A stretch of 64,000 nt of DNA from Aquirickettsia sp965229725 (GCA_965229725.1 OZ245923.1:496001-560000); one strand, 5' to 3'; positions 17,211 to 26,170 are shown, numbered from the stretch's first letter. A program made the numbers and translations. Notes: generated from the letters alone by a model not told the origin.

Positions 17211-17987
17211 TTAGTGGCTATGAGTGATTATAGCTTGACCAGATATTATGACTCTATTATCCAGGTTCCTGCATTTAAGCACCCCACCTCTTTCTGAGGC
17301 TTGGTACGCTATCATTGTATCTTTTTTTAACTTTTTAGCCCAATATGGTATCAATCTGCAATGGGCGGAACCACAAACTGGATCTTCATCAATCCCGACA
17401 GAAGGTGCGAAATATCTTGATATGAAATCATATTCATCATCTTTAGAAGTGATCAGTAATGCTCTGTATGGCAGTGATGAAATTAATTTTAAGTTAGGTG
17501 TAAAATTTTTTACTTCACTACTATCTTTTAATTCTACAAATAGTATGTTCTCTGAAATTCCTAAATAAATAATATCCAGATTATTCAGAATTCTATCAAT
17601 AATTTTATTAGATTTAGCTTCTACTACTTTAATACTTGGAAAATTTAAATTTATCCATTCATCTGTTCTAGAGGCTGTAAATATGTTTTTTGCATTAAAA
17701 AAATTAATTTCTCTATGGTTTTCAATTATATTGTTTTTATATATTATGTGCGCGGAAGCTAATGTTGCGTGAACACAAATTGGAGCTTCAGATACAGGTG
17801 TAAACCAGCGTATGTCAAAGTTATTATCTGATGTTCTTTTTAAAAATGCTGTTTCTGAAATGTTGTTTTTGGTTGCTATTCTCTGCATTTCAGCAAGATC
17901 TAAAAAATTATCTACAATACAAACTGCTGCAGGGTTACCAGAATTTATGTTGTTAGTGAAGGCATTAACAAATTCAATTATCATCAA
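17211..17987 (-). CDS. PhzF-family protein (phenazine biosynthesis/epimerase fold)
   Basis: The 258-residue protein shows the PhzF pattern: GNPAAV at residues 18-23, the catalytic glutamate in NISETAFL (Glu45), RWFTPVSE near 60-67, and a second glycine-rich segment DEDPVCGSAHC near 207. The family has a duplicated diaminopimelate-epimerase fold without the catalytic cysteines. Known members isomerise phenazine precursors, but most are uncharacterised, so no substrate is proposed. No phenazine genes are nearby. It begins five bases from the response-regulator stop on the same strand, so the two are likely co-transcribed. Confidence 0.85.
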   Translation of the reverse strand: MMIIEFVNAFTNNINSGNPAAVCIVDNFLDLAEMQRIATKNNISETAFLKRTSDNNFDIRWFTPVSEAPICVHATLASAHIIYKNNIIENHREINFFNAKNIFTASRTDEWINLNFPSIKVVEAKSNKIIDRILNNLDIIYLGISENILFVELKDSSEVKNFTPNLKLISSLPYRALLITSKDDEYDFISRYFAPSVGIDEDPVCGSAHCRLIPYWAKKLKKDTMIAYQASERGGVLKCRNLDNRVIISGQAIITHSH

Positions 17988-17992
17988 TAGCG

Positions 17993-18694
17993 TTATATTT
18001 TTAGGATATAGCCAACAGATCTTATTGTCTTAATTGCTTCAAATTTAGTATCACTAGACCTATTTATTGCTTTGCGTAATCTAGTGATATGAACATCTAT
18101 AGTTCTATCTTCAACAAATGTTTCGGCTCCCCATATTTTATTCATCAAAGTTTTTTTTGCTATAATTTTTTCAGGATTTTCTAAAAAATATTGAAGAAGT
18201 TGAAATTCAATTGGTGCTAATTTCAATTCGATGTTATTTTTATATGCTTTATATTTTTCGTGATCAATTTTAATGTCACCATACACTAGATTTGCATTAG
18301 AAAATAGAGGTCTAGTTCTCCTAAGTAATGCATTTATTCTTGCAAGCAACTCTGAGCTATTAAATGGTTTTGCTATGTAGTCATCAGCACCAATGTCAAG
18401 TCCAGTAACCTTTTCAAAATCTTCATTTCTTGATGATAGCATTAATATTGGAATCGCTGAAGTAGCAGGTGTTTTTCTTAGGTCTGCGCATATTTCTATA
18501 CCAGATTTTCCTGGCAATAGCCAATCTAAAATAATTAAATCTGGTTCATATTTTTTGATAGTTTCAATTGCTTCTATGCCATCACTTAATATAGTAACGG
18601 TGAAATCTTTTTGTTCTAGATATTGTCTAATAGTATATGCAACTTCCTGTTCATCCTCAATAACCAGGATGTTAGCCTTTATATTCTTGTTCAT
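17993..18694 (-). CDS. OmpR/PhoB-type response regulator
   Basis: A receiver domain (residues 1-120) has the acidic pocket IEDE at 12-15, phosphoacceptor Asp57 in LIILDWLLPGKSG, and the switch lysine in YIAKPF near 107. It is followed by a winged-helix DNA-binding domain with the RTIDVHITRLRKAI recognition region near 200. It is a transcription factor controlled by a sensor kinase. The frame opens five codons earlier at an ATG (18709), but that ATG overlaps the CCA end of tRNA-Thr; the ATG at 18694, preceded by AGGGG, is preferred, giving 233 residues. No kinase is adjacent; the histidine kinase at 45 kb is one candidate partner. Confidence 0.9.
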   Translation of the reverse strand: MNKNIKANILVIEDEQEVAYTIRQYLEQKDFTVTILSDGIEAIETIKKYEPDLIILDWLLPGKSGIEICADLRKTPATSAIPILMLSSRNEDFEKVTGLDIGADDYIAKPFNSSELLARINALLRRTRPLFSNANLVYGDIKIDHEKYKAYKNNIELKLAPIEFQLLQYFLENPEKIIAKKTLMNKIWGAETFVEDRTIDVHITRLRKAINRSSDTKFEAIKTIRSVGYILKI

Positions 18695-18708
18695 ATCCCC
18701 TAAAAACA

Positions 18709-18783
18709 TGGTGCCGGATGTCTGATTTGAACAGACGACCTACCGCTTACAAGGCGGTTGCTCTACCGCTGAGCTAATCCGGC
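18709..18783 (-). tRNA. tRNA-Thr (anticodon UGU)
   Basis: The minus strand forms a complete cloverleaf: acceptor GCCGGAT with ATCCGGC, D-stem GCTC/GAGC, anticodon stem ACCGC/GCGGT with loop CTTGTAA (anticodon TGT), and T-arm GTCTG TTCAAAT CAGAC. CCA is encoded. Its last base coincides with the first possible ATG of the response regulator downstream on the same strand. Confidence 0.96.
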
Positions 18784-18827
18784 AATTTAAATTTCTGTTT
18801 CGTCATTATCCCTAATATCTTTAAAAA

Positions 18828-19766
18828 TTAGGATTTGTCAACTTGAAATGATTTTAAATGCTTACTTATATAATATTTTAGTGGTGTTAAATTAATTTTT
18901 AATGCATCAGCTAGATTCTCTTCATTCACTGTATTATTTATTAATAATAAGTCTACTTCTTCTGGACTGATGGGAAAATTTTTAATAAATTTTGATAAAT
19001 ATGAAAACAATTTGATAACACTGTAATTGATAGGAAGATAGTGAGGTTTTTTATTAAAATTTTGAAAAATATAATTTAATATTTCCAGAAACGTCAATTT
19101 GTCTGGCCCACCTATTTCCAAAATCTTTCCGTTAAATGATTGATTATTAGTTAGAAGGATTTTACATATAGCATCGGCTAAATCTTCTACAAAAATCGGT
19201 TGAAAAAAAACATGGCCTTTATTGATTAAAGGAAATATTGGTGAAATTTTAATTAAATTAACCAAATTATTGATAAATTTATCATTATTACCAAATACGA
19301 CGCTAGGCCTTATTATAGTGGCATTTGGATAATTTTGTAATAATACACTCTCTCCTTTTAATTTTGTTTTTGCATAAGAGGATATTCTATGAGTTTTATC
19401 AATACCTAATGCAGATATGTGAATTAATTTTTTAATTGAATATTTCGTTGCATAGTGAGCTATTTGTTTAGGGATATTTATATGTAATTTTTCAAATGAC
19501 TTTTTTTTATCTTCTCTTAAGGTTCCGATTAGATTTATTATATAGTCTGAATTGCTACATATGTTTTTGTAAAAATCCTTGCTATCATTAAATGTGATAG
19601 TACATATTTGACCAGGAAATCCGCATAAAAACAAATCATCATGTTTGCTAAAAGTATTTTGTATTATGTTGATTTTAATATCCAATTTAGCCAAATTTTT
19701 TACCAAATTGCTTCCAATAAATCCGTTGCCACCAAATATAGAGATAGTTGATTTTTTATCAATCAT
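18828..19766 (-). CDS. NAD(P)-binding epimerase-like protein, NDUFA9 homologue
   Basis: This 312-residue protein is an atypical short-chain dehydrogenase/epimerase. It has the glycine-rich IFGGNGFIGSNLVKNLAK loop at residues 10-27, a IINLIGTL strand near 90 and an ISSYAKTKLKGE (Y-x-x-x-K) segment near 130. This pattern matches the bacterial relatives of NDUFA9, the 39-kDa accessory subunit of complex I. Such proteins are common in alphaproteobacteria including Rickettsiales. A role in complex I assembly or stability is inferred from the mitochondrial case. Complex I genes nuoM and nuoN lie at the far end of the window. Confidence 0.82.
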   Translation of the reverse strand: MIDKKSTISIFGGNGFIGSNLVKNLAKLDIKINIIQNTFSKHDDLFLCGFPGQICTITFNDSKDFYKNICSNSDYIINLIGTLREDKKKSFEKLHINIPKQIAHYATKYSIKKLIHISALGIDKTHRISSYAKTKLKGESVLLQNYPNATIIRPSVVFGNNDKFINNLVNLIKISPIFPLINKGHVFFQPIFVEDLADAICKILLTNNQSFNGKILEIGGPDKLTFLEILNYIFQNFNKKPHYLPINYSVIKLFSYLSKFIKNFPISPEEVDLLLINNTVNEENLADALKINLTPLKYYISKHLKSFQVDKS

Positions 19767-19899
19767 AATAATTCTTACTTATTTCTTTAAATTAATATTT
19801 ACGCTAAAAAATATATAAAACAAGACGATATTTCTTGCAAATTTATACTTTGCTCATTAATCTCATGTAAAAGCGTTTATATTAAGTATAAAAAATAAA

Positions 19900-20511
19900 A
19901 TGATTACACTTCAAAGCCTACCTTATGCAAGAGACCTATTAAAGCCAACTCTTTCAGATGAAACTATAGATTTTCACTATGATAAGCATCATAAGGGATA
20001 TGTGGACAAGCTTAATAAATTAATTCATGAAACTAAATATGAATCTAAAAGTCTAGAAGAAATAATTAAAGAATCGTATGTTTATCAAGACCATTTGGTG
20101 TTTAATAATGCAGCGCAAATTTGGAATCACGATTTTTACTGGAAATCTATTACTAAATATAAAGAAGTTAATGTGCCGTCAGATGATTTATTGGAGATGA
20201 TTAATGAAAACTTTACAAGTTTAGATGATTTTTACACAGCATTTATTAACGCGGGTGCAACATTGTTTGGAAGTGGATGGATTTGGTTAATACAGGATCC
20301 AGAAACTTTGAAATTGGAAATAATGCAATCTAAAAATGCAGACAATCCGTTGATATACAACAAAACAACGATTTTGACTATAGATGTGTGGGAACATGCA
20401 TATTACATCGATTATAGAAATGATAGGTTAGGTTATTTAGACAAAATTGTGAAATTTAATTTAAATTGGGATTTTGCAAAAAGCAATATTACGTTTGAAC
20501 AGCCAGAATGA
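19900..20511 (+). CDS. sodB: Superoxide dismutase (Fe type)
   Basis: The 203-residue protein follows the Fe/Mn-SOD pattern. The four metal ligands are His26 (FHYDKHH), His77 (WNHDFYW), Asp162 and His166 (DVWEHAYYID). The LFGSGWIWL segment near residue 122 is the usual active-site shell. It dismutates superoxide in the cytoplasm or periplasm. Its TGA overlaps the ATG of virB8 by four bases, so the two are in one transcript and probably translationally coupled. In Ehrlichia and Anaplasma sodB is linked to the virB3-virB6 operon; here it heads the virB8-virB11 group. Confidence 0.95.
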   Translation: MITLQSLPYARDLLKPTLSDETIDFHYDKHHKGYVDKLNKLIHETKYESKSLEEIIKESYVYQDHLVFNNAAQIWNHDFYWKSITKYKEVNVPSDDLLEMINENFTSLDDFYTAFINAGATLFGSGWIWLIQDPETLKLEIMQSKNADNPLIYNKTTILTIDVWEHAYYIDYRNDRLGYLDKIVKFNLNWDFAKSNITFEQPE

Positions 20512-21230
20512 ATTTTAAAAAATTTTTTAAAAAAAATACCGATACTATTGCTAAACCAGAAAGCGGTATAGGTAACTTTATTGTTAGCAATAAGGAATTA
20601 AAAAATTGGAAGGATGACAGATATCAATCAACAGTTATTCAAAGGAATTTATTATTACTACTACTATTAGCCTGTTTTGTACTTATCATTATTTCTTTAT
20701 CCACGATAAGATATTTGAAAAATACCCAAAGTATTGACCCTTTTGTAATCGAGATTGAGAAAAAAAGTGGTGTGCCAACCGTTGTAAAGCCCCTATCCAT
20801 TCAAACATACTCAGCAAATGAAGCTATTAAAAGGTATTTTATAATGAAATATATAAGAGCTAGAGAAGGGTATTTTTCAGAAACTTTTAATGAAAATTAT
20901 ACTAATGTAGTTAGAGTGTTATCAAGTTCAGATGTGTATTATGGTGATTATAGAAGCAAATTTGGTTATAATAACCCCTCGAGTCCGCGTAATTTATATG
21001 GAAGTACTTCGTTTAGAACAGTGGGGTTAAAGTCCATTATATTTCCGTCGGCAACCTCTGCGCAGGTAAGAATTAATTTAGTGGTGAGCGGACAAATTAA
21101 TCTTACTATGGACAAGATTATATATATGGAATTTGATTATTTTAATTTAAATATGAACGAGGCGGATAGGTTAATAAATCCGCTTGGATTTCAAGTAACT
21201 TTGTTTAGGATGAATGATGAAAATAATTAA
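20508..21230 (+). CDS. virB8: Type IV secretion protein VirB8
   Basis: The 240-residue protein has a short cytoplasmic tail, one transmembrane helix at about residues 47-65 and a periplasmic NTF2-like domain. This is the VirB8 layout. The segment WKDDRYQSTVIQRN just before the membrane and SIDPFVIEIEKKSG just after are recognisable for rickettsial VirB8. It forms part of the inner-membrane assembly platform of the type IV secretion system. It overlaps sodB by four bases upstream and virB9 by 17 bases downstream. Confidence 0.9.
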   Translation: MNFKKFFKKNTDTIAKPESGIGNFIVSNKELKNWKDDRYQSTVIQRNLLLLLLLACFVLIIISLSTIRYLKNTQSIDPFVIEIEKKSGVPTVVKPLSIQTYSANEAIKRYFIMKYIRAREGYFSETFNENYTNVVRVLSSSDVYYGDYRSKFGYNNPSSPRNLYGSTSFRTVGLKSIIFPSATSAQVRINLVVSGQINLTMDKIIYMEFDYFNLNMNEADRLINPLGFQVTLFRMNDENN

Positions 21231-21969
21231 GAAATTATTAACGAGATTGCAACTGATAACGATTTGCTCCCTATTTTTTATTAGTAATGTTTTTGCAATA
21301 GATAATCCTATTTCTACTGATAGTAGGATAAAGACTCTTATTTATAACCCAAATGAAATCTTTAGAATAGTTGTGCATTACAATTTTCAAACTAGTATTG
21401 AGTTTGAAAAAAACGAAGAAATCAAGACAATATCTACGGGTAATAGTTATGCATGGCAATTAACACCAATGGACAATAGGCTATTTATTAAACCTCTGGA
21501 GGACAATATTTTGACCAACATGACTATAATAACTAATAAGAGAGTGTATCAGTTTGAAGTGCAATCTAAGCCATATTCTGGTTATGTTGATAATGAGCTA
21601 ATTTATGTCGCAAGATTTTATTTTCCAAGTACTGACGAAAAAATTGCCTATCCAGAAATTCAAAAAAATGAAGACAGTAGTGGAGTACTTAACATTAAGC
21701 CATATAATTTTGATTATTCAATGATAGGTCCTGTTAAGTATTTACCTTCAAAGATTTTTGATGATGGGATTAAAACATATATATATTATAATAAAGATAT
21801 TAGCTTAGATAAGCCTAACATTAAGCTTATCAAAGGAAATAATGAGGTTTATAATATTAAACCAACCATAGTTGGAGACTATTTAGTTGTTGATAATATA
21901 GGGAAAATTTTGGAATTAAGTTTTAGTAATAATGTTATTGAGATAACTAATAAAAAATACTCAAATTAA
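21214..21969 (+). CDS. virB9: Type IV secretion protein VirB9
   Basis: The 251-residue protein begins with a clear signal peptide (hydrophobic stretch ending FFISNVFA at about residue 28). Two VirB9/CagX beta-domains follow: an N-terminal one with the SYAWQLTPMDNRLFIKPLE segment near residues 75-95 and a C-terminal one with DDGIKTYIYYNKD near 190. VirB9 lines the periplasmic core channel together with VirB10 and VirB7. The start overlaps the end of virB8 and virB10 begins four bases after its stop, so the genes form a tight operon. Confidence 0.9.
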   Translation: MMKIIKKLLTRLQLITICSLFFISNVFAIDNPISTDSRIKTLIYNPNEIFRIVVHYNFQTSIEFEKNEEIKTISTGNSYAWQLTPMDNRLFIKPLEDNILTNMTIITNKRVYQFEVQSKPYSGYVDNELIYVARFYFPSTDEKIAYPEIQKNEDSSGVLNIKPYNFDYSMIGPVKYLPSKIFDDGIKTYIYYNKDISLDKPNIKLIKGNNEVYNIKPTIVGDYLVVDNIGKILELSFSNNVIEITNKKYSN

Positions 21970-21973
21970 GTCT

Positions 21974-23350
21974 ATGACCCAAGAAGATCAAATAAAAGAT
22001 ACTAACAATGTAGAGCAAGTCCAAGACAACAATGATGTTGTTGAGGAAAATAAGGCCTTTTCAACAGTCTCGATTGCTTCAGGTCAGAAGAAGTTGTTAC
22101 TGGTTGTTTTGATACTACTAACAGCAGGTGTGATTTACTATTTTATTTTTGAAAATGACGATTCAAAAACTAAAAATACGCCCAAAGTAGTTGACGTAAA
22201 AGAAAGGGAAAGAATTTTAAAGGACTCCAAATCGGTCCCAAAATCAGATAGCGAAGTAGAATCAAATGAAGTTGTTGGAAAATCTGAACCTCTAGCGGCA
22301 CCTGAAGTAAAAGCTCCTACGCCTCCTCCACCGCCTCCACCGCCTCCGAAACCAGTGATACCTCAAAAACCTGCATTGCCTTTGCCCCCAAGTTTAAGTG
22401 GTAATAATAATGATTCATCTTCTCCAAAAACTATATTTCATTCTCCTTTTTCTGATGATAGTGAAGAGGAAAAAAAGAAACAAATGGCTATGGAGGCAAA
22501 AAAAAGAGCTGGAATTATGGTTTCTGGAGGGGGAGGCAGTGGTAGTGGAGGATTGTTAGACAGCAAAGGAAAGAAGGTGCCTCCGACACCAGCAAAGAAG
22601 AACTCGTCTGATTTTTTAGGCTTTGGTGATGGAGCCTTAGATGGTGAGGTGATTGGAGATAGCAAAGCAGAAACTGCTAAAGCCACAGAGGTTAATAATC
22701 TTAATAGAACGATTCTTCAAGGTAAAATAGTCAATGCGGTTTTAGAAACGGCTATAAATACAGATATACCAGGGATGCTTAGAGCTATGGTGACTCGAGA
22801 TGTATATGCTGAACAAGGTGTTGATATAATGATTCCTAAAGGCTCAAGACTAATAGGTAAATACGCTTCTGAGGTAAAGGGAGGGCAGACTAGGGTTGCA
22901 GTAATGTGGGATAGACTTATTAGACCTGATGGAATAGATATAGAAATTGCTTCTTCTGGAGTAGATCAATTAGGAAGGACTGGGGTTGCTGGTACTGTAT
23001 ATGACCATTTTTGGAGAAAAATTGGTAATGCATTTTTGGTTTCTTATGTTGTGCCTGTTGCTGCTGCTGAAGCTGCAAAAAAAGCTACAAATGTAAAGAC
23101 TAGTGATAATACACAAACAAAAAATCCGGATGGTTCAACAACTACAACCACAAGCGGAGATCCTGTTGCGCAGGCCATAACAGATAGTACTAAGCAGTTT
23201 AGTGATATTACAAAAGGTATGATACAAGATTCTTTTTCTACAAAGCCTACGATTACAGTAGATCAGGGCACTATTATTAATATACTTGTGCAAAAAGATT
23301 TAGTATTTCCTCCGCTGTCATATATACAAAATAGGAAGATAAATAAATGA
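21974..23350 (+). CDS. virB10: Type IV secretion protein VirB10
   Basis: The 458-residue protein has a cytoplasmic tail, a transmembrane helix at about residues 41-58, a proline-rich periplasmic linker (a run of nine prolines near residue 117) and a C-terminal TrbI/VirB10 beta-barrel domain. The domain begins near ILQGKIVNAVLETAINTD (residue 245) and contains the RDVYAEQGVDIMIPKGSRLIG-type segment. VirB10 spans both membranes and gates the secretion channel. A long Thr/Ser-rich insertion near residues 370-390 sits between conserved segments. It overlaps virB11 by four bases. Confidence 0.93.
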   Translation: MTQEDQIKDTNNVEQVQDNNDVVEENKAFSTVSIASGQKKLLLVVLILLTAGVIYYFIFENDDSKTKNTPKVVDVKERERILKDSKSVPKSDSEVESNEVVGKSEPLAAPEVKAPTPPPPPPPPPKPVIPQKPALPLPPSLSGNNNDSSSPKTIFHSPFSDDSEEEKKKQMAMEAKKRAGIMVSGGGGSGSGGLLDSKGKKVPPTPAKKNSSDFLGFGDGALDGEVIGDSKAETAKATEVNNLNRTILQGKIVNAVLETAINTDIPGMLRAMVTRDVYAEQGVDIMIPKGSRLIGKYASEVKGGQTRVAVMWDRLIRPDGIDIEIASSGVDQLGRTGVAGTVYDHFWRKIGNAFLVSYVVPVAAAEAAKKATNVKTSDNTQTKNPDGSTTTTTSGDPVAQAITDSTKQFSDITKGMIQDSFSTKPTITVDQGTIINILVQKDLVFPPLSYIQNRKINK

Positions 23351-24327
23351 CTTTAAATGTAACAGCTCTTGAAACGTACTTAAAGCCACTATATTTATTA
23401 TTTGATGAGGATGGTGTTAATGAAATTTCGATTAATAAGCCTTTAGAAGCTTGGGTTGAAAAAAAAGGAGATATTAGAAAAGAAAATGTTCCCCAGCTGA
23501 ACTTCGAGCATTTAAAATCATTAGCTTTATTGGTAGCTCAATCGACTGAGCAAATAATTAGTGAAGAGAATCCATTGTTATCAGGAACTTTGCCAAATGG
23601 CTTTAGGATACAGGTGGTAATTTCCCCAGCTTGTGAGGCTGGTACAATTGGCATTTCTATTAGAAAGCCATCAACAATGAATTTAGACTTAGATGCATAT
23701 GAGAAGCTAGGTGCATTTGATAGTACTGCAACAGAAAAGGTTGTTGATGAGAATGATGCAATTTTAAAAGAATATTTAGAACAAAAGAAGATCAAAGAAT
23801 TTTTAAAGCATGCGGTAGTTAGCAAAAAAAACATTATTATCAGTGGAGGTACGTCTACTGGTAAAACAACATTTACAAATGCAATGCTTCGTGAAATTCC
23901 ATCAGATGAAAGGCTAATTACTTGTGAAGATGCTAGAGAAATTATGTTAAATGATCATCCAAATAAATTGCACTTGTTGGCTTCAAAAGGAGGGCAGGGT
24001 AGAGCTAAAGTTACTACACAAGATTTGATTGAAGCATGCTTGCGTTTAAGACCAGACAGGATAATAGTTGGTGAGCTTAGAGGGGCCGAAGCATTTAGTT
24101 TTCTTAGGGCAATCAACACAGGACATCCTGGTTCAATTTCTACATTGCATGCTGATACTCCACTCATGGCAATAGAGCAATTAAAATTGATGGTTATGCA
24201 AGCAGGTCTTGGCTTACCACCTGCTCAAATAAAAGAGTATATTATGCAAGTGGTAAACATTGTTGTACAGCTTAAGAGAGCAGAAAAAGGAAGGAGATAT
24301 ATATCTGAAATATATTTTAATCCGTAA
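23347..24327 (+). CDS. virB11: Type IV secretion ATPase VirB11
   Basis: The 326-residue protein is a hexameric secretion ATPase of the VirB11/GspE type. Walker A GGTSTGKTT lies at about residues 167-175, the Asp box ITCEDAREI near 197, Walker B RIIVGELRGAEAF near 238-250 and the His box TGHPGSISTLHAD near 259. It powers pilus assembly and substrate transfer at the cytoplasmic side. It is the last gene of the cluster here: in Rickettsia, Ehrlichia and Wolbachia the coupling protein gene virD4 typically follows virB11, but no virD4 is present after it in this window. Confidence 0.95.
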   Translation: MTLNVTALETYLKPLYLLFDEDGVNEISINKPLEAWVEKKGDIRKENVPQLNFEHLKSLALLVAQSTEQIISEENPLLSGTLPNGFRIQVVISPACEAGTIGISIRKPSTMNLDLDAYEKLGAFDSTATEKVVDENDAILKEYLEQKKIKEFLKHAVVSKKNIIISGGTSTGKTTFTNAMLREIPSDERLITCEDAREIMLNDHPNKLHLLASKGGQGRAKVTTQDLIEACLRLRPDRIIVGELRGAEAFSFLRAINTGHPGSISTLHADTPLMAIEQLKLMVMQAGLGLPPAQIKEYIMQVVNIVVQLKRAEKGRRYISEIYFNP

Positions 24328-24499
24328 TCACTTTACTAACAATCACTCTTAGGACTTTTACTACAAATAACTTAATATTTATTAAATAATAATTTTGATA
24401 AAATCCTTGAACAACTATAAGTAGAATTATATAGTTAATATAGTGTGCGAAATATAAAATTAGAGCACATTTAATTATTAACATTATTTATGGAGAAAT

Positions 24500-25987
24500 A
24501 TGAGTGAAAGTACACAAAATGGTGCACCAATTACGGCAAATTTTATGCAATACGTTGGGCAAGAAGGAATGATTGATTTTGTATCTTACGTCAGAGATAA
24601 AGAAACTGCTTTTAGTCAATTAAAAGTTGTTTTTTTAACATTGCCAGATAGTAATGTAGGTACCTTGATATATAAGGAGGATGGGCAAGCTATAGCTATA
24701 GATACAGAATATAAGATTGATCAAATTAAATATGCTGCTAATGGTGACACTGTTCAAGAATTTGTTTTGAACTATTATGTTGTTGATAGTGCTGGTTTTG
24801 AAAGTAATACAAAGAGAGCTACTATAAATGCGATAGATGAGCAAAAAACAAATAATGATACCCAGTTAATTGGTACTGGCCATGATGATATACTAATTGC
24901 AGATAGCTATGGCGCTTACTATATTTGGGGAGCAGGTGGTAGTGATACATTGGTTGGTAATGAGGGGCAAAATACATTTATAATAGACCATAGTAGTACA
25001 AAATCTAATCAAACTATAACAACTATTGCAAATCTAAAAATACTTGAGGATAAGATTGACTTATCACACCTTATCTGTGTGCAAAATATCAATGATATTA
25101 ATATTGATTCCAAAAGCAATAATACACAAATTACATTTAAAGACAATGCGAAATACCCGCAAGAAATTTTATTAGAGAAGACAATACCAGCAACTGTATC
25201 AGAAAATCACAAAGAAATTTTTGTCTTCAATAATAATAAAAATGACATAAAGAGCAAATGCGATACTAGTATTGTTGATAAGATTATTACAAGTGAATAC
25301 AGCTTTCTAGCCGCTGGCATCGCTATGGGGATGGTTGGTATGAAAATAATTTCATGTATATCTTCATGTATATTTGGTAAATTTGAAAAAACTACAGATA
25401 TAAATATAAATTTACCAGATGCAAGTACAATAGCATCGAATACAGCTAGAAGCATGACATTTTATGACAATAATGTTCCTATAGGTATAACTTTTGAAGA
25501 AGGAAGAGAGATAGAATTAATAAGCTTAAAAGATTCAAATACGTATTTTAAATATAATGAAGTGGCTTCAAAAACTTCATGGGTAAGTAAAAGTGATGGC
25601 ATATTATTTTATGATTATAATAAATCAATGTCTGCTGATAGTAAAAATATAGTGATGACAGAATGGAGCAAGAATGCAAAAACAGATTTTGAAGCGGTGC
25701 TAGAAGTATTTGATACCAATCAAGATAAGATTTTTGATAGTAAAGATGATAAATTTAGCGATTTTTATGTATGGCAGGATAAAAATAGTAATGGTGCTGT
25801 AGAAGAAGGTGAGCTAAAATCATTAAAGGAGCATGGCATACATTCTATCAATTTTAATGAATCTAGAGTTAGTAGTGAGGAGCAACAAGAACAAGGAATA
25901 CTTAATGTTGCTACAGTTGAATGGGAAGATGGTAAAATAACTAATGCATATGATCTAGTATTCACTGCTGAAGTAGTAATTGAATAA
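24500..25987 (+). CDS. RTX/EF-hand-like protein with cadherin-like N terminus, candidate secreted factor
   Basis: The 495-residue protein starts with a beta-rich domain resembling bacterial cadherin-like modules (about residues 8-115). A short RTX-type segment follows near 126-160 (GTGHDDIL, GAGGSDTLVGNEG, ending FIIDHSS), and a hydrophobic helix lies near residues 267-290. The C-terminal region has Ca-binding-like loops DTNQDKIFDSKDDKF and DKNSNGAVEEGE near 415-445, typical of hemolysin-type proteins. There is no N-terminal signal peptide, consistent with export by type I or type IV secretion. A GGAG ribosome site lies seven bases before the ATG. Its position after virB11 suggests, but does not prove, a secretion link. 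The exact function is unknown. Confidence 0.65.
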   Translation: MSESTQNGAPITANFMQYVGQEGMIDFVSYVRDKETAFSQLKVVFLTLPDSNVGTLIYKEDGQAIAIDTEYKIDQIKYAANGDTVQEFVLNYYVVDSAGFESNTKRATINAIDEQKTNNDTQLIGTGHDDILIADSYGAYYIWGAGGSDTLVGNEGQNTFIIDHSSTKSNQTITTIANLKILEDKIDLSHLICVQNINDINIDSKSNNTQITFKDNAKYPQEILLEKTIPATVSENHKEIFVFNNNKNDIKSKCDTSIVDKIITSEYSFLAAGIAMGMVGMKIISCISSCIFGKFEKTTDININLPDASTIASNTARSMTFYDNNVPIGITFEEGREIELISLKDSNTYFKYNEVASKTSWVSKSDGILFYDYNKSMSADSKNIVMTEWSKNAKTDFEAVLEVFDTNQDKIFDSKDDKFSDFYVWQDKNSNGAVEEGELKSLKEHGIHSINFNESRVSSEEQQEQGILNVATVEWEDGKITNAYDLVFTAEVVIE

Positions 25988-26010
25988 ATATGGTTATTTA
26001 GTTAATTTAG

Positions 26011-26049
26011 AATGGTGTTAGTTAAGGTCATGTCTGAGCTAGCACCATT
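26011..26049. other. Eleven-base-pair hairpin between the RTX-like gene and groES
   Basis: AATGGTGTTAG (26011-26021) pairs with CTAGCACCATT (26039-26049), including one G-U pair, around a 17-base loop. No T-run follows, so it is not a standard terminator. It may end the RTX-like transcript or be part of the groES upstream region. Confidence 0.4.
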
Positions 26050-26104
26050 AATTTGCACAATTTCACATAATTAATAATTTTCATCAAAAAAATATCTCCT
26101 AAGC

Positions 26105-26131
26105 CTTGAAAACAAATAATTAGCGTATATA
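26105..26131 (+). promoter_or_regulatory. Heat-shock (RpoH-type) promoter of groES-groEL
   Basis: CTTGAAA at 26105-26111 is followed after 12 bases by CGTATATA at 26124-26131. This is close to the heat-shock sigma factor consensus (CTTGAAA, then CCATnTA-like). It sits about 40 bases before the groES ATG at 26171. I see no CIRCE repeat, which argues for RpoH rather than HrcA control. Confidence 0.5.
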
Positions 26132-26170
26132 TAAAGTACATGTTTAAAGCTAATTATTTTTGAGGTAAAA

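Noticed and set aside
22438..22686. Minus-strand proline- and serine-rich frame inside virB10
   Set aside because: It is the complement of the Gly/Lys-rich part of virB10 and arises from its composition.
26050..26170. CIRCE operator before groES
   Set aside because: No TTAGCACTC and inverted GAGTGCTAA pair is present; the nearby hairpin has a different sequence.
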